From Myxococcales bacterium (GTDB lineage Bacteria > Myxococcota_A > Polyangia > Nannocystales > Nannocystaceae), in NCBI GenBank assembly GCA_020633315.1, contig JACKDV010000010.1:186001-250000 (forward strand): a stretch of DNA of 64,000 nucleotides, written 5' to 3'. The notes under the pieces were generated by a model. It did not search any database and was not told where the DNA came from. It saw only the letters and a list, made by a program, of their open reading frames with translations. Each line of letters begins with the position of its first letter. The stretch's first letter is position 1. The position numbers and the translations under genes were made by a program. Below, one piece after another: positions 50,824 to 59,327 of the stretch.

Positions 50824-51867
50824 CTAGGCGCGGCCCTGCTCGGACAGCTCCTGCAGGACCCGCTCGACGACGTGGTCCCACAGCTCGGTGCGGAGCTCGG
50901 CACGGGCGTCGATCAGGTCGTCGAGCTCGGTGTCGCGTCCCCGGATCGACACGAGCAGCTCGAAGAAGGCCAGGGCATCGGTCGCCGGCTGACGCAGCGC
51001 GGCCTGGAGCCGCTGGAGGACCTCGCGGTCGTGCTCGACGAGCACGGGCCGGTGGTTGACCTCCATCAGCAGCTCGGCGAAGGCCTTCACGTCGCCGATG
51101 AGGCGCCGACCCTGCTGGGGGTCGCGCGGCCCGAGCAGCCAGTCGAAGATCTTCCGCTGGAGCCGGCGGAGCTCCAGCCGGTCCTTCACGCGAAGCTCGA
51201 GGTAGACGTCGCGTCCCACCAGGCAGGCGATGCCGGTGCCCACGAGCCGCACGTCTCGCTCGATGCGCTCGCTTGCGTCCTCGAGCCGCTTGAGGCCGGA
51301 GAGCAGCGAGTGGTAGGCGGCGCGGGTCTCGATCGCGCGCCGACGCTCGCTGCGGTAGAGGCTCTCGAAGACCGAGGGGCAGCCCTCCACCTGGGACAGC
51401 ACCTGCTCGACCCCGCTGGTGGCCTTGACCACGCGGCGCCGGGCCGAGCAGCACTCCGAGAGCAGCCTCCAGTAGTCGTCGGTGTGCTGGGCGACCGCGA
51501 TCGCGCTGCGCTTGCGGTCGAGCTCCCAGCGCGCCATGAACGAGACGTCGGCGATTCGCTGCTGCGGCTCGGCGGGCGGGACGGAGGGCTCGACCGCCTC
51601 GTCGAAGTAGGTGTCGAACACCCCGGAGGTGTCGGCGGCCTGGGCCTGGGGCGGAGTGTCGTAGCGCTCGAGCAGGCAGCCGAGCACGTCCAGGGCCTCG
51701 TCCATCACCGAGTGGATCCGCGGGACGAGCTCCTGGCAGAGCTGGGCTCGCGGCTGGAGCTCGTACGGGCGCGTGTCCACGGTGCGCGCCGTCTCGGCCG
51801 CGTGGAAGAGGGCATTCTGCAGCTCCCTGACCGCGTAGCCGGAGGCCGTCCGCAATGACGACATCAT
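50824..51867 (-). CDS. Helical protein of unknown function, paired with the roadblock protein
   Basis: 347 residues from the ATG at 51867 (two ATG codons in a row). It is strongly alpha-helical throughout: RELQNALFHAAETARTVD, MARWELDRKRSAIAVAQHTD, RRRAIETRAAYHSLLSGLKR and LRRLQRKIFDWLLGPRD. A short Pro-rich break near residue 80 (PPQAQAADTSGVF) divides two helical parts. No signal peptide or membrane segment. I do not recognise a family; a coiled-coil or effector-binding role next to the roadblock protein is inference. Confidence 0.65.
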   Translation of the reverse strand: MMSSLRTASGYAVRELQNALFHAAETARTVDTRPYELQPRAQLCQELVPRIHSVMDEALDVLGCLLERYDTPPQAQAADTSGVFDTYFDEAVEPSVPPAEPQQRIADVSFMARWELDRKRSAIAVAQHTDDYWRLLSECCSARRRVVKATSGVEQVLSQVEGCPSVFESLYRSERRRAIETRAAYHSLLSGLKRLEDASERIERDVRLVGTGIACLVGRDVYLELRVKDRLELRRLQRKIFDWLLGPRDPQQGRRLIGDVKAFAELLMEVNHRPVLVEHDREVLQRLQAALRQPATDALAFFELLVSIRGRDTELDDLIDARAELRTELWDHVVERVLQELSEQGRA

Positions 51868-51918
51868 CCCGATCTAGTGATCACCATCCGCGTGGTTGCT
51901 CACAATGACCAGAGCGAG

Positions 51919-53001
51919 TCATTTTCGCTGCGCGACCTTGCATCCCGGACCGCCGCGGAATGGCAGCACCTCGTGTCCTCGATCGACGGGAGCCTCCTCG
52001 GGCTCGGTCTCCTGCGCGAGCACTCGGAATCGACGGGGGCCCACGCCCACCCAGCGCCGGAAGGCACGGGTGAAGTGGGCGGAGTCGGAGTAGCCGAGGT
52101 CGTGCGCGATGTCGGTGACGGAGCGCTTGCTCTCCACCAGCCACTCGGTGGCGAGCTTCTGACGCGTCTCGGCCAGCAGCTTGGAGTAGGTGGTCCCGAG
52201 CTCGTTCAAACGGCGTTGCAGCGAGCGGCCGCTCATGCCCAGCAGGTTGCTGGCGTGCTCGATGCCGGGCGAGCCCTCGGGCAGGAAGCTCTCGACCACG
52301 AGAGCCGTGGACTCGACGAAGCTCAGGCGATCGAGATCCAGGTGCGGGCCGGTCGAGGCGCGTCGCGGGAGGACCGGCTCGGGCGACGCCCTCCGCAGCA
52401 GACGGTGGGAGATGGGGAAGGCCAGGACTCGTGCCCGGTAGCGCACTCGCGCGATGGAACGAAAGCGCTCGTCCTCGCTCGAGGGACCGGTGGTCAGCCA
52501 CAGCTCGTGGGGAAGCCAGTGGGCACCGACCCAGTGTCGAACGACGGTCAACATCCCGTGGAGGACGAAGCGCTCCGCGTGGGACTCGAGGAGATCACAG
52601 CTCGTCCCGATTGGGCCACGGCACCACCACAAGACGCCGGGCCGTCGTTCCAAGAAGAAGTCGGCCCCGGCGGACTCGCCCTTGATCGCGCGGACGAAGG
52701 TGGAGATCGCATCTTGGAGCGAGGTGGACTCGGCGATCCGCCGGCCGCAAGTGCCCAGGTCATCGAGGCGGTGAGGGACGGCATACTGTAGGATCGAGGG
52801 CCCCATGTCCCGAATCGCGATTCGTGCAACGTCGTTCAGCCGCTCGAGCGGTACCAGGGCATCCGCAGAGAGAGGCGCGATCTCCGGGATTCCGGCCTCC
52901 TGCAGCAATTGCTCGGGATTGCCTCCCATGCGTCGGTAGGCATCCACGTGACGCAGCAGGTAGCGGGTGCGTACGAGCGGGAGGGGAGGGGGGGACGTCA
53001 T
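51919..53001 (-). CDS. AraC-family regulator (OruR/ArgR-like, Arabinose_bd type)
   Basis: 360 residues from the ATG at 53001. Residues about 10-200 form the all-alpha/beta sensor of the Arabinose_bd group (LLRHVDAYRRMGGNPEQLLQ, LERLNDVARIAIRDMGPSIL, HAERFVLHGMLTVVRHWVGA). The C-terminal 100 residues have both helix-turn-helix units: ASNLLGMSGRSLQRRLNELG and VTDIAHDLGYSDSAHFTRAF, the latter the AraC signature. This type usually activates a metabolic or lipid-related operon upon ligand binding. A palindrome about 80 bases upstream of its start may be its operator. The regulated gene is not evident. Confidence 0.9.
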   Translation of the reverse strand: MTSPPPLPLVRTRYLLRHVDAYRRMGGNPEQLLQEAGIPEIAPLSADALVPLERLNDVARIAIRDMGPSILQYAVPHRLDDLGTCGRRIAESTSLQDAISTFVRAIKGESAGADFFLERRPGVLWWCRGPIGTSCDLLESHAERFVLHGMLTVVRHWVGAHWLPHELWLTTGPSSEDERFRSIARVRYRARVLAFPISHRLLRRASPEPVLPRRASTGPHLDLDRLSFVESTALVVESFLPEGSPGIEHASNLLGMSGRSLQRRLNELGTTYSKLLAETRQKLATEWLVESKRSVTDIAHDLGYSDSAHFTRAFRRWVGVGPRRFRVLAQETEPEEAPVDRGHEVLPFRGGPGCKVAQRK

Positions 53002-53338
53002 GACCGGCACTCGCGATGCTCGTGAGCCCTTGGCCCTTGGACAGTGTTTCTCGTGCGCCGCAGAACGATCGATGCAAGACGCGTCCACCCTGGTGGACGA
53101 GGGATGCCGGTCGGGAGCGAGCGCGATCGACCCAAGGTTACCGATCTGATTGCCCAGCAAAGATAGCGCGACTCGCCGGGGTCGACCTGCCATTTCGTGC
53201 CACGGGACTCGCCCCATGGCGTGAGACGGCAGGCAATCGGACCTCACGATAGCCCACGATGGCCATGGGCGTTCCTGCGATTCGTTGCGATCGCGTGACC
53301 GTCGAGGGAGCCCGCGTGGAAAGAGAGGCGATCGGTCG
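53002..53338. other. Divergent intergenic region, no gene seen
   Basis: This 337-base stretch separates the AraC gene and the LuxR-type regulator gene and shows no convincing coding frame. It contains the inverted repeat at 53082-53099 and a GAGAGG ribosome-site candidate just before 53339. Confidence 0.55.
53082..53099. promoter_or_regulatory. Palindrome upstream of the AraC-type regulator gene
   Basis: CGTCCACC-CT-GGTGGACG has perfect 8-base arms and lies 81 bases upstream of the regulator's start. It could be an autoregulatory operator or the operator of the divergent gene. Confidence 0.4.
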
Positions 53339-54091
53339 ATGCCCGGCCAGATCTCGAGCTCGGTGATGCAGCCCTTCGGAGTGGTGGTCGGCGCCCGGGT
53401 CGAGCTGGTCGCCAGCCTGGCGCGGGCGGTGAGTGACGGGGGCATGATCCTCCACGAGTGCGTCCACAAGCCGGCCGAGCTGCTGCGGGCGCTGCAGCAC
53501 CTGCGCGCCGACTTGGTGCTGCTCGACGCCAACCTCGGCTCGCCGCACGGTGGGGTGGAGCTGGTGGCCTCGGGGGCGATCGGAGAGGATACGGCAACCG
53601 TGCTCGTCTCCGACGAGGTGGACGAGGAGCTGCTGGAGCGAACCCGCCGAGTGGGGGCCGATGGCTTCCTGGTGTGGCCGGCCTCGCGCCTCCAGGTGGA
53701 GGCGACGATCTGCGCGGCCCTCGGGGCCCGCCGGTTTCGGCCACCCCCGGCCGACGGTCAGGTGCAGGCGACGGCGGTGCTCCATCGCATCGCGCGCGAG
53801 CTTGCCGGGGTCCAGCACCTGCTGCCCGTGGTGCCGATGAGCCCGGCTCTGCGACCGCTGCCCGAGCTCGACTCGCTCTCACCCCGGGAGTGGGAGGTGC
53901 TGCGCGGGCTGGTCAGCCACCAGCGCGTGCCCACCCTCGCCCGCGAGATGCACATCAGCCCCCACACCGTCCGCAACCACCTCAAGGCGATCTTCGCCAA
54001 GCTCTCGGTGCACTCCCAGGCCGAGCTGCTCGAGAAGGTCGTCGATCGCAACGCCAGCCGGTTGCTCTCGCTCGAGGCCGACGAGGCCTGA
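53339..54091 (+). CDS. LuxR/NarL-type regulator with atypical receiver domain
   Basis: 250 residues from the ATG at 53339. Residues about 8-125 have the receiver fold with the central Asp in LVLLDANLG, but the acidic pair near the N terminus is missing (VVVGARVELVASL instead of a DD-containing strand end) and the conserved Lys in the last strand reads LVWPAS. The C-terminal 70 residues are a clear GerE/LuxR helix-turn-helix (LSPREWEVLRGLVSHQ, LAREMHISPHTVRNHLKAIF, AKLSVHSQAELL). It probably binds DNA in a way that does not need normal phosphorylation, or answers a different signal. No histidine kinase is adjacent. Confidence 0.85.
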   Translation: MPGQISSSVMQPFGVVVGARVELVASLARAVSDGGMILHECVHKPAELLRALQHLRADLVLLDANLGSPHGGVELVASGAIGEDTATVLVSDEVDEELLERTRRVGADGFLVWPASRLQVEATICAALGARRFRPPPADGQVQATAVLHRIARELAGVQHLLPVVPMSPALRPLPELDSLSPREWEVLRGLVSHQRVPTLAREMHISPHTVRNHLKAIFAKLSVHSQAELLEKVVDRNASRLLSLEADEA

Positions 54092-54288
54092 GCTCCCGCG
54101 CTTCGCCTGCGCAAGGCGCTCCCGGGGCGGGATCCGCCCACCGACGGGCCTCGTCGCGAGGCGCGGGGCACCGTTCGGTCGAGCCCACAGCGCGTGGCAG
54201 CGGCCTCCATCCCGTTCGCCTTGCGTGACCGCCGCGGGACTGCGAGCATCCTGGCTCCGCCTTCCCCGCCTTCAAAAAGGATCGCCCA

Positions 54289-55932
54289 GTGGCAGAAGAC
54301 GACAAGGACTCGACCGCCTCGACCCCGGCCAAGGGGCATCCCCCTGGCCTCTACGTCCTGTTCTCGGCCGAGATGTGGGAGCGCTTCTGCTACTACACGA
54401 TGCGGGGACTGCTCACCCTGTATCTCGTCAAGTCGCTCGCCATGGGCGACGTGCAGGCCTTCGCGATCTACGGGGCCTACACCGCGCTGGTGTACGCGGC
54501 TCCCGTGATCGGCGGCCAGGTGGCCGACCGCATCCTGGGCTACCGCCGCGCGGTGGTGCTCGGCGGCGTGATGATGATGATCGGCGAGTTCATCATCTGC
54601 GTCGGCAGCGAGGACGCGATGTTCCTCGGGATGGGGGTCATCATCGTCGGCAACGGCTACTTCAAGGCCAACATCTCCAGCATCGTGGGCAAGCTCTACG
54701 CCGACGGCGATGCCCGTCGGGACTCGGGCTTCACGATCTTCTACATGGGGATCAACATCGGTGCCGTCGGGGCCACCCTGATCGGCGCCCCGGTGGGCGA
54801 GGGGCTGTCGCGCGGCTCGATGGGCGATGCGGGCTACCTGGTCGGCTTCGCGCTGGCCGGCGTGGGCATGATCGCGGGCCTGGCGTTCTTCATCCTGGGC
54901 AAGCACAAGCTCGAGGGCAAGGGCGAGCCCCCCGATCCCGAGCGGCTGAGCCGCTCGGTGATCCCGGGGGTGAGCCTACAGACCCTCACCATCGTGCTGT
55001 CGTTCGCGGTGGTGCCGGCGCTGTACTTCCTGCTGCACTACAAGCAGATCGTCGACTTCATCCTGCTGGGGGCGCTGGCGGTGGTGGTGGTGCAGCTGCT
55101 CGGCGCCGCCTTCGGCGGGGGCGACCGGGTGCAGCGCGATCGCATCTTCGTGCTGATGATCCTCATGGTCTTCAACGTGGTGTTCTGGGCGTGCTTCGAG
55201 CAGGCCGGCACCTCGCTGACCCTGTTCGCCGACCGCAACGTGGACCGCGTGATCTTCGGCTGGGAGATGCCGGCCTCGATGACGCAGTCGTTCAACCCGG
55301 CCTTCATCATCCTGTTCGGCTCGGTGTTCTCGGTGATGTGGATCCGGCTGGATCAGCGCAACCTCAACCCCAACATCCCCCTCAAGTTCGGGCTGGGCAT
55401 CGTCCAGCTCGGCGTGGGCTACCTGCTGCTCTACGTGGGGGCGGGGATGGCCGGCGAGGCGGCCCAGGTGCCGCTGCTGATCCTCGGCCTGATGTACCTG
55501 CTGCACACCACGGGCGAGCTGTTCCTGTCGCCCATCGGCCTGTCGATGGTGACCAAGCTGGCACCCAAGCACATGACCGGCTCGGTGATGGGGGCGTGGT
55601 TCCTGTCGTTCGCCTTCGCCAACTCGCTGGCTGCGTCCATCGCCCAGCTCACGGGCGGCGGCGGCGAGGAGGGGGGTGGCCCGGTGTGCAAGCTGGTGGA
55701 CCAGGCCCGCGGCGTGCTCGCGCCGCCCGAGGGGCCGCTGAGCTCGCTGGTCGACGGGGTCCGCGAGATGGTCACCCAGGAGCACTGGATCAAGACCGCC
55801 GAGGAGGCCACCAAGAGCCTCGGCGGCTACGTCGACATCTACACGACGATGGGGCTGATCTCGGTGGGGATCGGCCTGGCGCTGTCGCTGGCGTCGCCGC
55901 TGCTCAACAAGATGATGCACGGGGTCAAGTAG
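54289..55932 (+). CDS. POT-family proton-coupled oligopeptide transporter
   Basis: 547 residues from the GTG at 54289. The POT signature ExxERFxYY is present as EMWERFCYYTMRGLLTLYLV (about 27), followed by GYFKANISSIVGKLY and the FYMGINIGAVGATL motif. Twelve to fourteen membrane helices of the major facilitator fold are expected. It imports di- and tripeptides, driven by protons. The protein is slightly longer than E. coli DtpA, because of a Gly/Glu-rich insertion near the C terminus (TGGGGEEGGGPVCKLVDQ). A small lipoprotein gene follows after 10 bases with a strong ribosome site, forming an operon. Confidence 0.94.
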   Translation: MAEDDKDSTASTPAKGHPPGLYVLFSAEMWERFCYYTMRGLLTLYLVKSLAMGDVQAFAIYGAYTALVYAAPVIGGQVADRILGYRRAVVLGGVMMMIGEFIICVGSEDAMFLGMGVIIVGNGYFKANISSIVGKLYADGDARRDSGFTIFYMGINIGAVGATLIGAPVGEGLSRGSMGDAGYLVGFALAGVGMIAGLAFFILGKHKLEGKGEPPDPERLSRSVIPGVSLQTLTIVLSFAVVPALYFLLHYKQIVDFILLGALAVVVVQLLGAAFGGGDRVQRDRIFVLMILMVFNVVFWACFEQAGTSLTLFADRNVDRVIFGWEMPASMTQSFNPAFIILFGSVFSVMWIRLDQRNLNPNIPLKFGLGIVQLGVGYLLLYVGAGMAGEAAQVPLLILGLMYLLHTTGELFLSPIGLSMVTKLAPKHMTGSVMGAWFLSFAFANSLAASIAQLTGGGGEEGGGPVCKLVDQARGVLAPPEGPLSSLVDGVREMVTQEHWIKTAEEATKSLGGYVDIYTTMGLISVGIGLALSLASPLLNKMMHGVK

Positions 55933-55942
55933 GAGGAATCAG

Positions 55943-56248
55943 ATGACTCGAGTGACGAAGCTCTGGATGACCGGAATGGTGGCCGCGGTGGTGGCCACGG
56001 GCTGCGGCAGCGAGAAGTGCGACCAGCTCGGCGAGCACCTCGCCGACGTCGCCATCGAGGAGGCCAAGGCCGCGGGGCAAGACGTGGCCGAGGACAAGCG
56101 CGCCGAGATCGTCAAGAAGACGGTCGACGGCTGCAACGCGGAGCCCCCCAAGGCGGAGGCCCTCGACTGCGCGCTGGCGGCCAAGAGCACCAAGGACATG
56201 AAGAAGTGCGAGGGCGTCGACGAGGACGCCGCCAAGAAGGAAGGCTGA
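55943..56248 (+). CDS. Small lipoprotein
   Basis: 101 residues from the ATG at 55943, preceded by AGGAGG at a good distance. The lipoprotein signal ends at Cys 21 (VVATGC). The mature part is helical and charged with four Cys (GCGSEKCDQ, DGCNAEPP, LDCALAA, KKCEGVDED), likely two disulfides, and resembles the C-terminal domain of the lipoprotein at 29351-29893 only in general character. Family unknown. It is the second gene of the peptide-transporter operon and ends inside a hairpin. Confidence 0.8.
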   Translation: MTRVTKLWMTGMVAAVVATGCGSEKCDQLGEHLADVAIEEAKAAGQDVAEDKRAEIVKKTVDGCNAEPPKAEALDCALAAKSTKDMKKCEGVDEDAAKKEG

Positions 56249-56267
56249 GCCTCCCTTGGGGAGGCTC
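56247..56267 (+). terminator. Stable hairpin overlapping the small lipoprotein stop codon
   Basis: GAGCCTCCC (56247-56255) and GGGAGGCTC (56259-56267) make a perfect 9-base stem with a 3-base loop, starting inside the stop codon. There is no T-run. It could stop transcription with Rho, protect the upstream mRNA, or block the GGAGG-like ribosome site for the next gene. Confidence 0.45.
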
Positions 56268-56288
56268 GTGGGCCCGAAGGACCGCCGC

Positions 56289-57470
56289 GTGTCCGACGAG
56301 ACTCCCCTGGCCACCGCCACGGCTGCCCGCACCCTGGTGATGCTGGCCGCGCTGGTGGTGATCGTGTGGGGGCTCAAGCAGGGCGGGGCCCTGCTGCTGC
56401 CGTTCTTGTTCGCGGTGTTCCTGTCGATCCTCGCCGCGCCGCTGGTGCTGTGGCTGGAGCGGCTGCGGGTGCAGCCGGCTCTCGCCGTGCTGGTGACGAT
56501 GCTGGGGGTGCTGGGGGTGCTCGCCGGCTTCGGGGCGCTGCTGACCACCTCGCTGACCGGCTTCGACGAGGCCCTGCCCGGCTACCGTGAGGCGCTCGAC
56601 GCCCTGTTCGCCCGGCTCACCGCCCACCTGGGCAGCTACGGCGTGGACCTGAGCGAGCTGCTGCAGGAGGAGCACGTGGAGCCCGGCATGGTGGTGGGCA
56701 TGGCGGGCTCGTTCGTGGGCAGCGTGATCGCGGCGCTCTCCAACACCGCGCTGGTCGTGCTGACCATGGTGTTCATCCTGCTCGAGGTGGCCGGCCTGCC
56801 CGGCAAGCTGCGCGCGGCGATGGGCGACCCCCAGGCCGACCTCGCGGAGTTCTCCGCGATCATGCGAGAGGTGCAGCGCTACCTGCTCATCAAGACGGCG
56901 GTCTCGGCCGTCACGGGGCTGTGCGCCACCCTGCTGCTGATGGTCCTCGGGGTGGACTTCCCCGTGCTGTGGGGCCTGGTCGCCTTCCTGCTCAACTTCA
57001 TCCCCACCGTGGGCTCGGTGATCGCCGCGCTGCCCCCCCTGGCCCTGTCGCTGGTGCAGCCGGAGCTGGGGGTGCTCTCGGCGGTGGTGGTGGGGCTGGG
57101 CTACCTGGGCATCAACACCCTCATCGGCAACATCATCGAGCCGCAGCTCATGGGGCGGCGGCTGGGCCTGTCGCCGCTGGTCGTGTTCCTCTCCCTGGTG
57201 TTCTGGGGCTGGGTGTGGGGCACCGTGGGCATGCTGCTGTCGGTGCCGCTGACGATCGCCGCGCGGATCGTGCTCGAGCGCTCGGAGGGCATGCAGTGGG
57301 TGGCGGTGCTGCTGGGACCGTCGCCCGAGTGGGAGCGCCCTCCGCCGGTGGGGCTGCTGGTGCGGCTGGGGCTGCGCAAGCGGGCGGAGCCCGAGCGTCC
57401 CGAGGCCGTCAGCCCTCCACCCGATCCGGCTTCCGACCCCGAGGAGCGTTCTCCTCCACCAGGCGGATGA
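56289..57470 (+). CDS. AI-2E family transporter (PerM-like)
   Basis: 393 residues from the GTG at 56289; other starts up to 56256 are in frame but fall in the hairpin. The family pattern is clear: LLLPFLFAVFLSILAAPLVL, the long soluble loop with amphipathic helices (about 85-145), FLLNFIPTVGSVIAALPPL, and GNIIEPQLMGRRLGLSPLVV. Seven to eight membrane helices. Members export autoinducer-2, act as Na+/H+ antiporters, or have unknown roles, so the substrate stays open. The last 62 bases overlap, tail to tail, the rimK-like gene on the other strand. Confidence 0.9.
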   Translation: MSDETPLATATAARTLVMLAALVVIVWGLKQGGALLLPFLFAVFLSILAAPLVLWLERLRVQPALAVLVTMLGVLGVLAGFGALLTTSLTGFDEALPGYREALDALFARLTAHLGSYGVDLSELLQEEHVEPGMVVGMAGSFVGSVIAALSNTALVVLTMVFILLEVAGLPGKLRAAMGDPQADLAEFSAIMREVQRYLLIKTAVSAVTGLCATLLLMVLGVDFPVLWGLVAFLLNFIPTVGSVIAALPPLALSLVQPELGVLSAVVVGLGYLGINTLIGNIIEPQLMGRRLGLSPLVVFLSLVFWGWVWGTVGMLLSVPLTIAARIVLERSEGMQWVAVLLGPSPEWERPPPVGLLVRLGLRKRAEPERPEAVSPPPDPASDPEERSPPPGG

Positions 57471-58311
57471 TCTTCTCGGCCACGTCGTTGCCGGTGGCCT
57501 TCTCGATGCCCTCGAGCCCGGGGGAGGAGTTGACCTCCATCACCAGCGGCCCGTGGTTGGAGCGCAGCATGTCCACGCCCGCCACCCGCAGGCCCAGGAT
57601 CTTGGCCGAGCGCACCGCGGTGCTGCGCTCCTCGGGGCTGAGCTTGGCCCGCTTGGCCGAGCCGCCGCGGTGGAGGTTGGAGCGGAACTCGCCCTCGGGG
57701 CCCTGGCGGATCATCGAGGCGACCACCTTGCCGTCGACCACGAAGGCCCGCACGTCGGCCCCCTCGGCCTCGCGGATGAACTCCTGGATGAGGATGTTGG
57801 CGTCGAGCTGGCGCAGCGCGGCGATCACCGACTCGGCCGCCTTGTTGGTCTCGGCCAGCACCACCCCGATGCCCTGCGTGCCCTCGAGCAGCTTGATCAC
57901 CAGGGGCGCCCCGCCCACCAGCTCGATCACGCCCTGGATGTCCTCGGGGTTGCGGGCGTAGCCGGTGACCGGCATGCCGATGCCGCGGGCGGCGAGCAGC
58001 TGCAGCGCGCGCAGCTTGTCGCGCGAGCGGGCGATCGCCTGCGAGCCGTTGACCGAGTAGACGTCCATCGCCTCGAACTGCCGCACCACGGCGGTGCCGT
58101 AGAAGGTCTGCGAGGCCCCGATGCGCGGGATGATGGCGTCCACGTCGAGGGGCTTGCCCGCGAGCCGCACCTCGGGCCGGCGGGAGGTGATGTTCATGGT
58201 GCAGCGGGTGTAGTCGACCACCTGCACCTCGTGCCCACGCGCCTGCGCCGTCTCGCACAGGCGCCGCGTGGAGTACAGCTTGGGAGCGCGGGAGAGGATC
58301 GCGATCTTCAT
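57409..58311 (-). CDS. rimK: RimK-type ATP-grasp ligase, copy 2
   Basis: 300 residues from the ATG at 58311, the same length as E. coli RimK. It should link glutamate or another amino acid to a carboxyl group with ATP, forming ADP. The ATP-grasp core includes DKLRALQLLAARGIGMPVTG, APLVIKLLEGTQGIGVVLAE, NILIQEFIREAEGADVRAFV, GEFRSNLHRGG and GVDMLRSNHGPLVMEVNSSP. RimK adds Glu residues to ribosomal protein S6 in E. coli and makes poly-alpha-glutamate in vitro. It is the last gene of a three-gene unit; its start overlaps the aspartoacylase-like stop (ATGA). Its end overlaps the convergent transporter gene by 62 bases. Confidence 0.92.
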   Translation of the reverse strand: MKIAILSRAPKLYSTRRLCETAQARGHEVQVVDYTRCTMNITSRRPEVRLAGKPLDVDAIIPRIGASQTFYGTAVVRQFEAMDVYSVNGSQAIARSRDKLRALQLLAARGIGMPVTGYARNPEDIQGVIELVGGAPLVIKLLEGTQGIGVVLAETNKAAESVIAALRQLDANILIQEFIREAEGADVRAFVVDGKVVASMIRQGPEGEFRSNLHRGGSAKRAKLSPEERSTAVRSAKILGLRVAGVDMLRSNHGPLVMEVNSSPGLEGIEKATGNDVAEKIIRLVEENAPRGRKPDRVEG

Positions 58312-59327
58312 GACGAGGAGGACTCCTTGGGCGCGCGGGGGCGGGTGCGAGGCCGGAGCTTGGCCATGTGCACCACCGGATCGCCTCGGTGCACGACCGC
58401 GGTCTGCAGCAGCCCGATGACGATGCCCTCCTCGCGGGCCCGCAGCACCCGCTCGGTGGCCCCCGCCGCGTTGCCGATGACGGCCAGCCTCTGCTTGCGC
58501 TTCACTCGATCGCCCAGCCCGATCTCCACCCGGCAGAAGCCGCTGCGAGCGGCGCGGATCCAGTGGCTCTTCTCGGTGAGCACCGGCGTGTGCTCGGCCT
58601 GCGGCACGGCCGGGATCATGCGCAGCTCGGCCAGCACCCGGCGGGTGCCCACCACCCCCACCTCGATCGCATGCTCGTCGAAGCGCCCGGCCTCGCCCCC
58701 CTCGAACAGCAGCACGGTGATGTCGTTGCGGGAGGCCTCGGCCCGCAGGGTGCCGGGCTTGGCGGTGGAGTCGAGCACCAGCGGCGCGCCGAAGGCCTGG
58801 GCCAGGCGGCGGGCCCGGGGCGAGCTGAGCTCGCAGCGGATCTGCGGGAGGTTGGTGCGCCCGTTGGAGCCGGTGTGGAAGTCGATGCCGAGCTCGCCGC
58901 GCCGGACCACCCGCTCGAAGAAGGCATGGGCGAGGCGCCCGGTGAGCGAGCCGCGGCGCGAGCCGGGGAAGGCCCGGTTGAGGTCGCGGCGATCGGGCAG
59001 GTAGCGCGAGCCCGCGGTCACGCCGAACACGTTGACCATGGGCACGGCGAGCACGGTGCCCGCCTGCAGGGTGGGATCGAGGGTGAGCACCACCCGGCGC
59101 ACGATCTCCACCCCGTTGAGCTCGTCGCCGTGGATGGCCCCGCTCAGCCACACCACCGGGCCGCGCTTGGCCCCGTGGCTCACCACCACCGGCATGTGGA
59201 TCCACTCCCCGGTGGGGAGGCGGGAGATCGGGATGTCCACCGTCTCGAGGGTGCCGGGCGCCACTTCGGTGCCCTCGAGCACGAAGGGGGTCAGCTCAGC
59301 CCTGCGGGCGGTTCTTGGCCGTGCCAC
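58308..59327 (-). CDS. Succinylglutamate desuccinylase / aspartoacylase family zinc hydrolase
   Basis: 339 residues from the GTG at 59327, which lies inside the upstream rimK-like gene; a later start near FVLEGTEVAPG is possible. The zinc site of the M14-related AstE/AspA fold is present: SGAIHGDELNG (His, Glu) and GIDFHTGSNGR (the third His). The C-terminal part (LTEKSHWIRAARSGFCRVEI, RLAVIGNA) is a beta-domain seen in this family. These enzymes cleave N-acyl or amide bonds of acidic amino acids. Sandwiched between two glutamate ligases and overlapping both, it could trim or edit glutamyl tails. Confidence 0.9.
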   Translation of the reverse strand: MARPRTARRAELTPFVLEGTEVAPGTLETVDIPISRLPTGEWIHMPVVVSHGAKRGPVVWLSGAIHGDELNGVEIVRRVVLTLDPTLQAGTVLAVPMVNVFGVTAGSRYLPDRRDLNRAFPGSRRGSLTGRLAHAFFERVVRRGELGIDFHTGSNGRTNLPQIRCELSSPRARRLAQAFGAPLVLDSTAKPGTLRAEASRNDITVLLFEGGEAGRFDEHAIEVGVVGTRRVLAELRMIPAVPQAEHTPVLTEKSHWIRAARSGFCRVEIGLGDRVKRKQRLAVIGNAAGATERVLRAREEGIVIGLLQTAVVHRGDPVVHMAKLRPRTRPRAPKESSSS

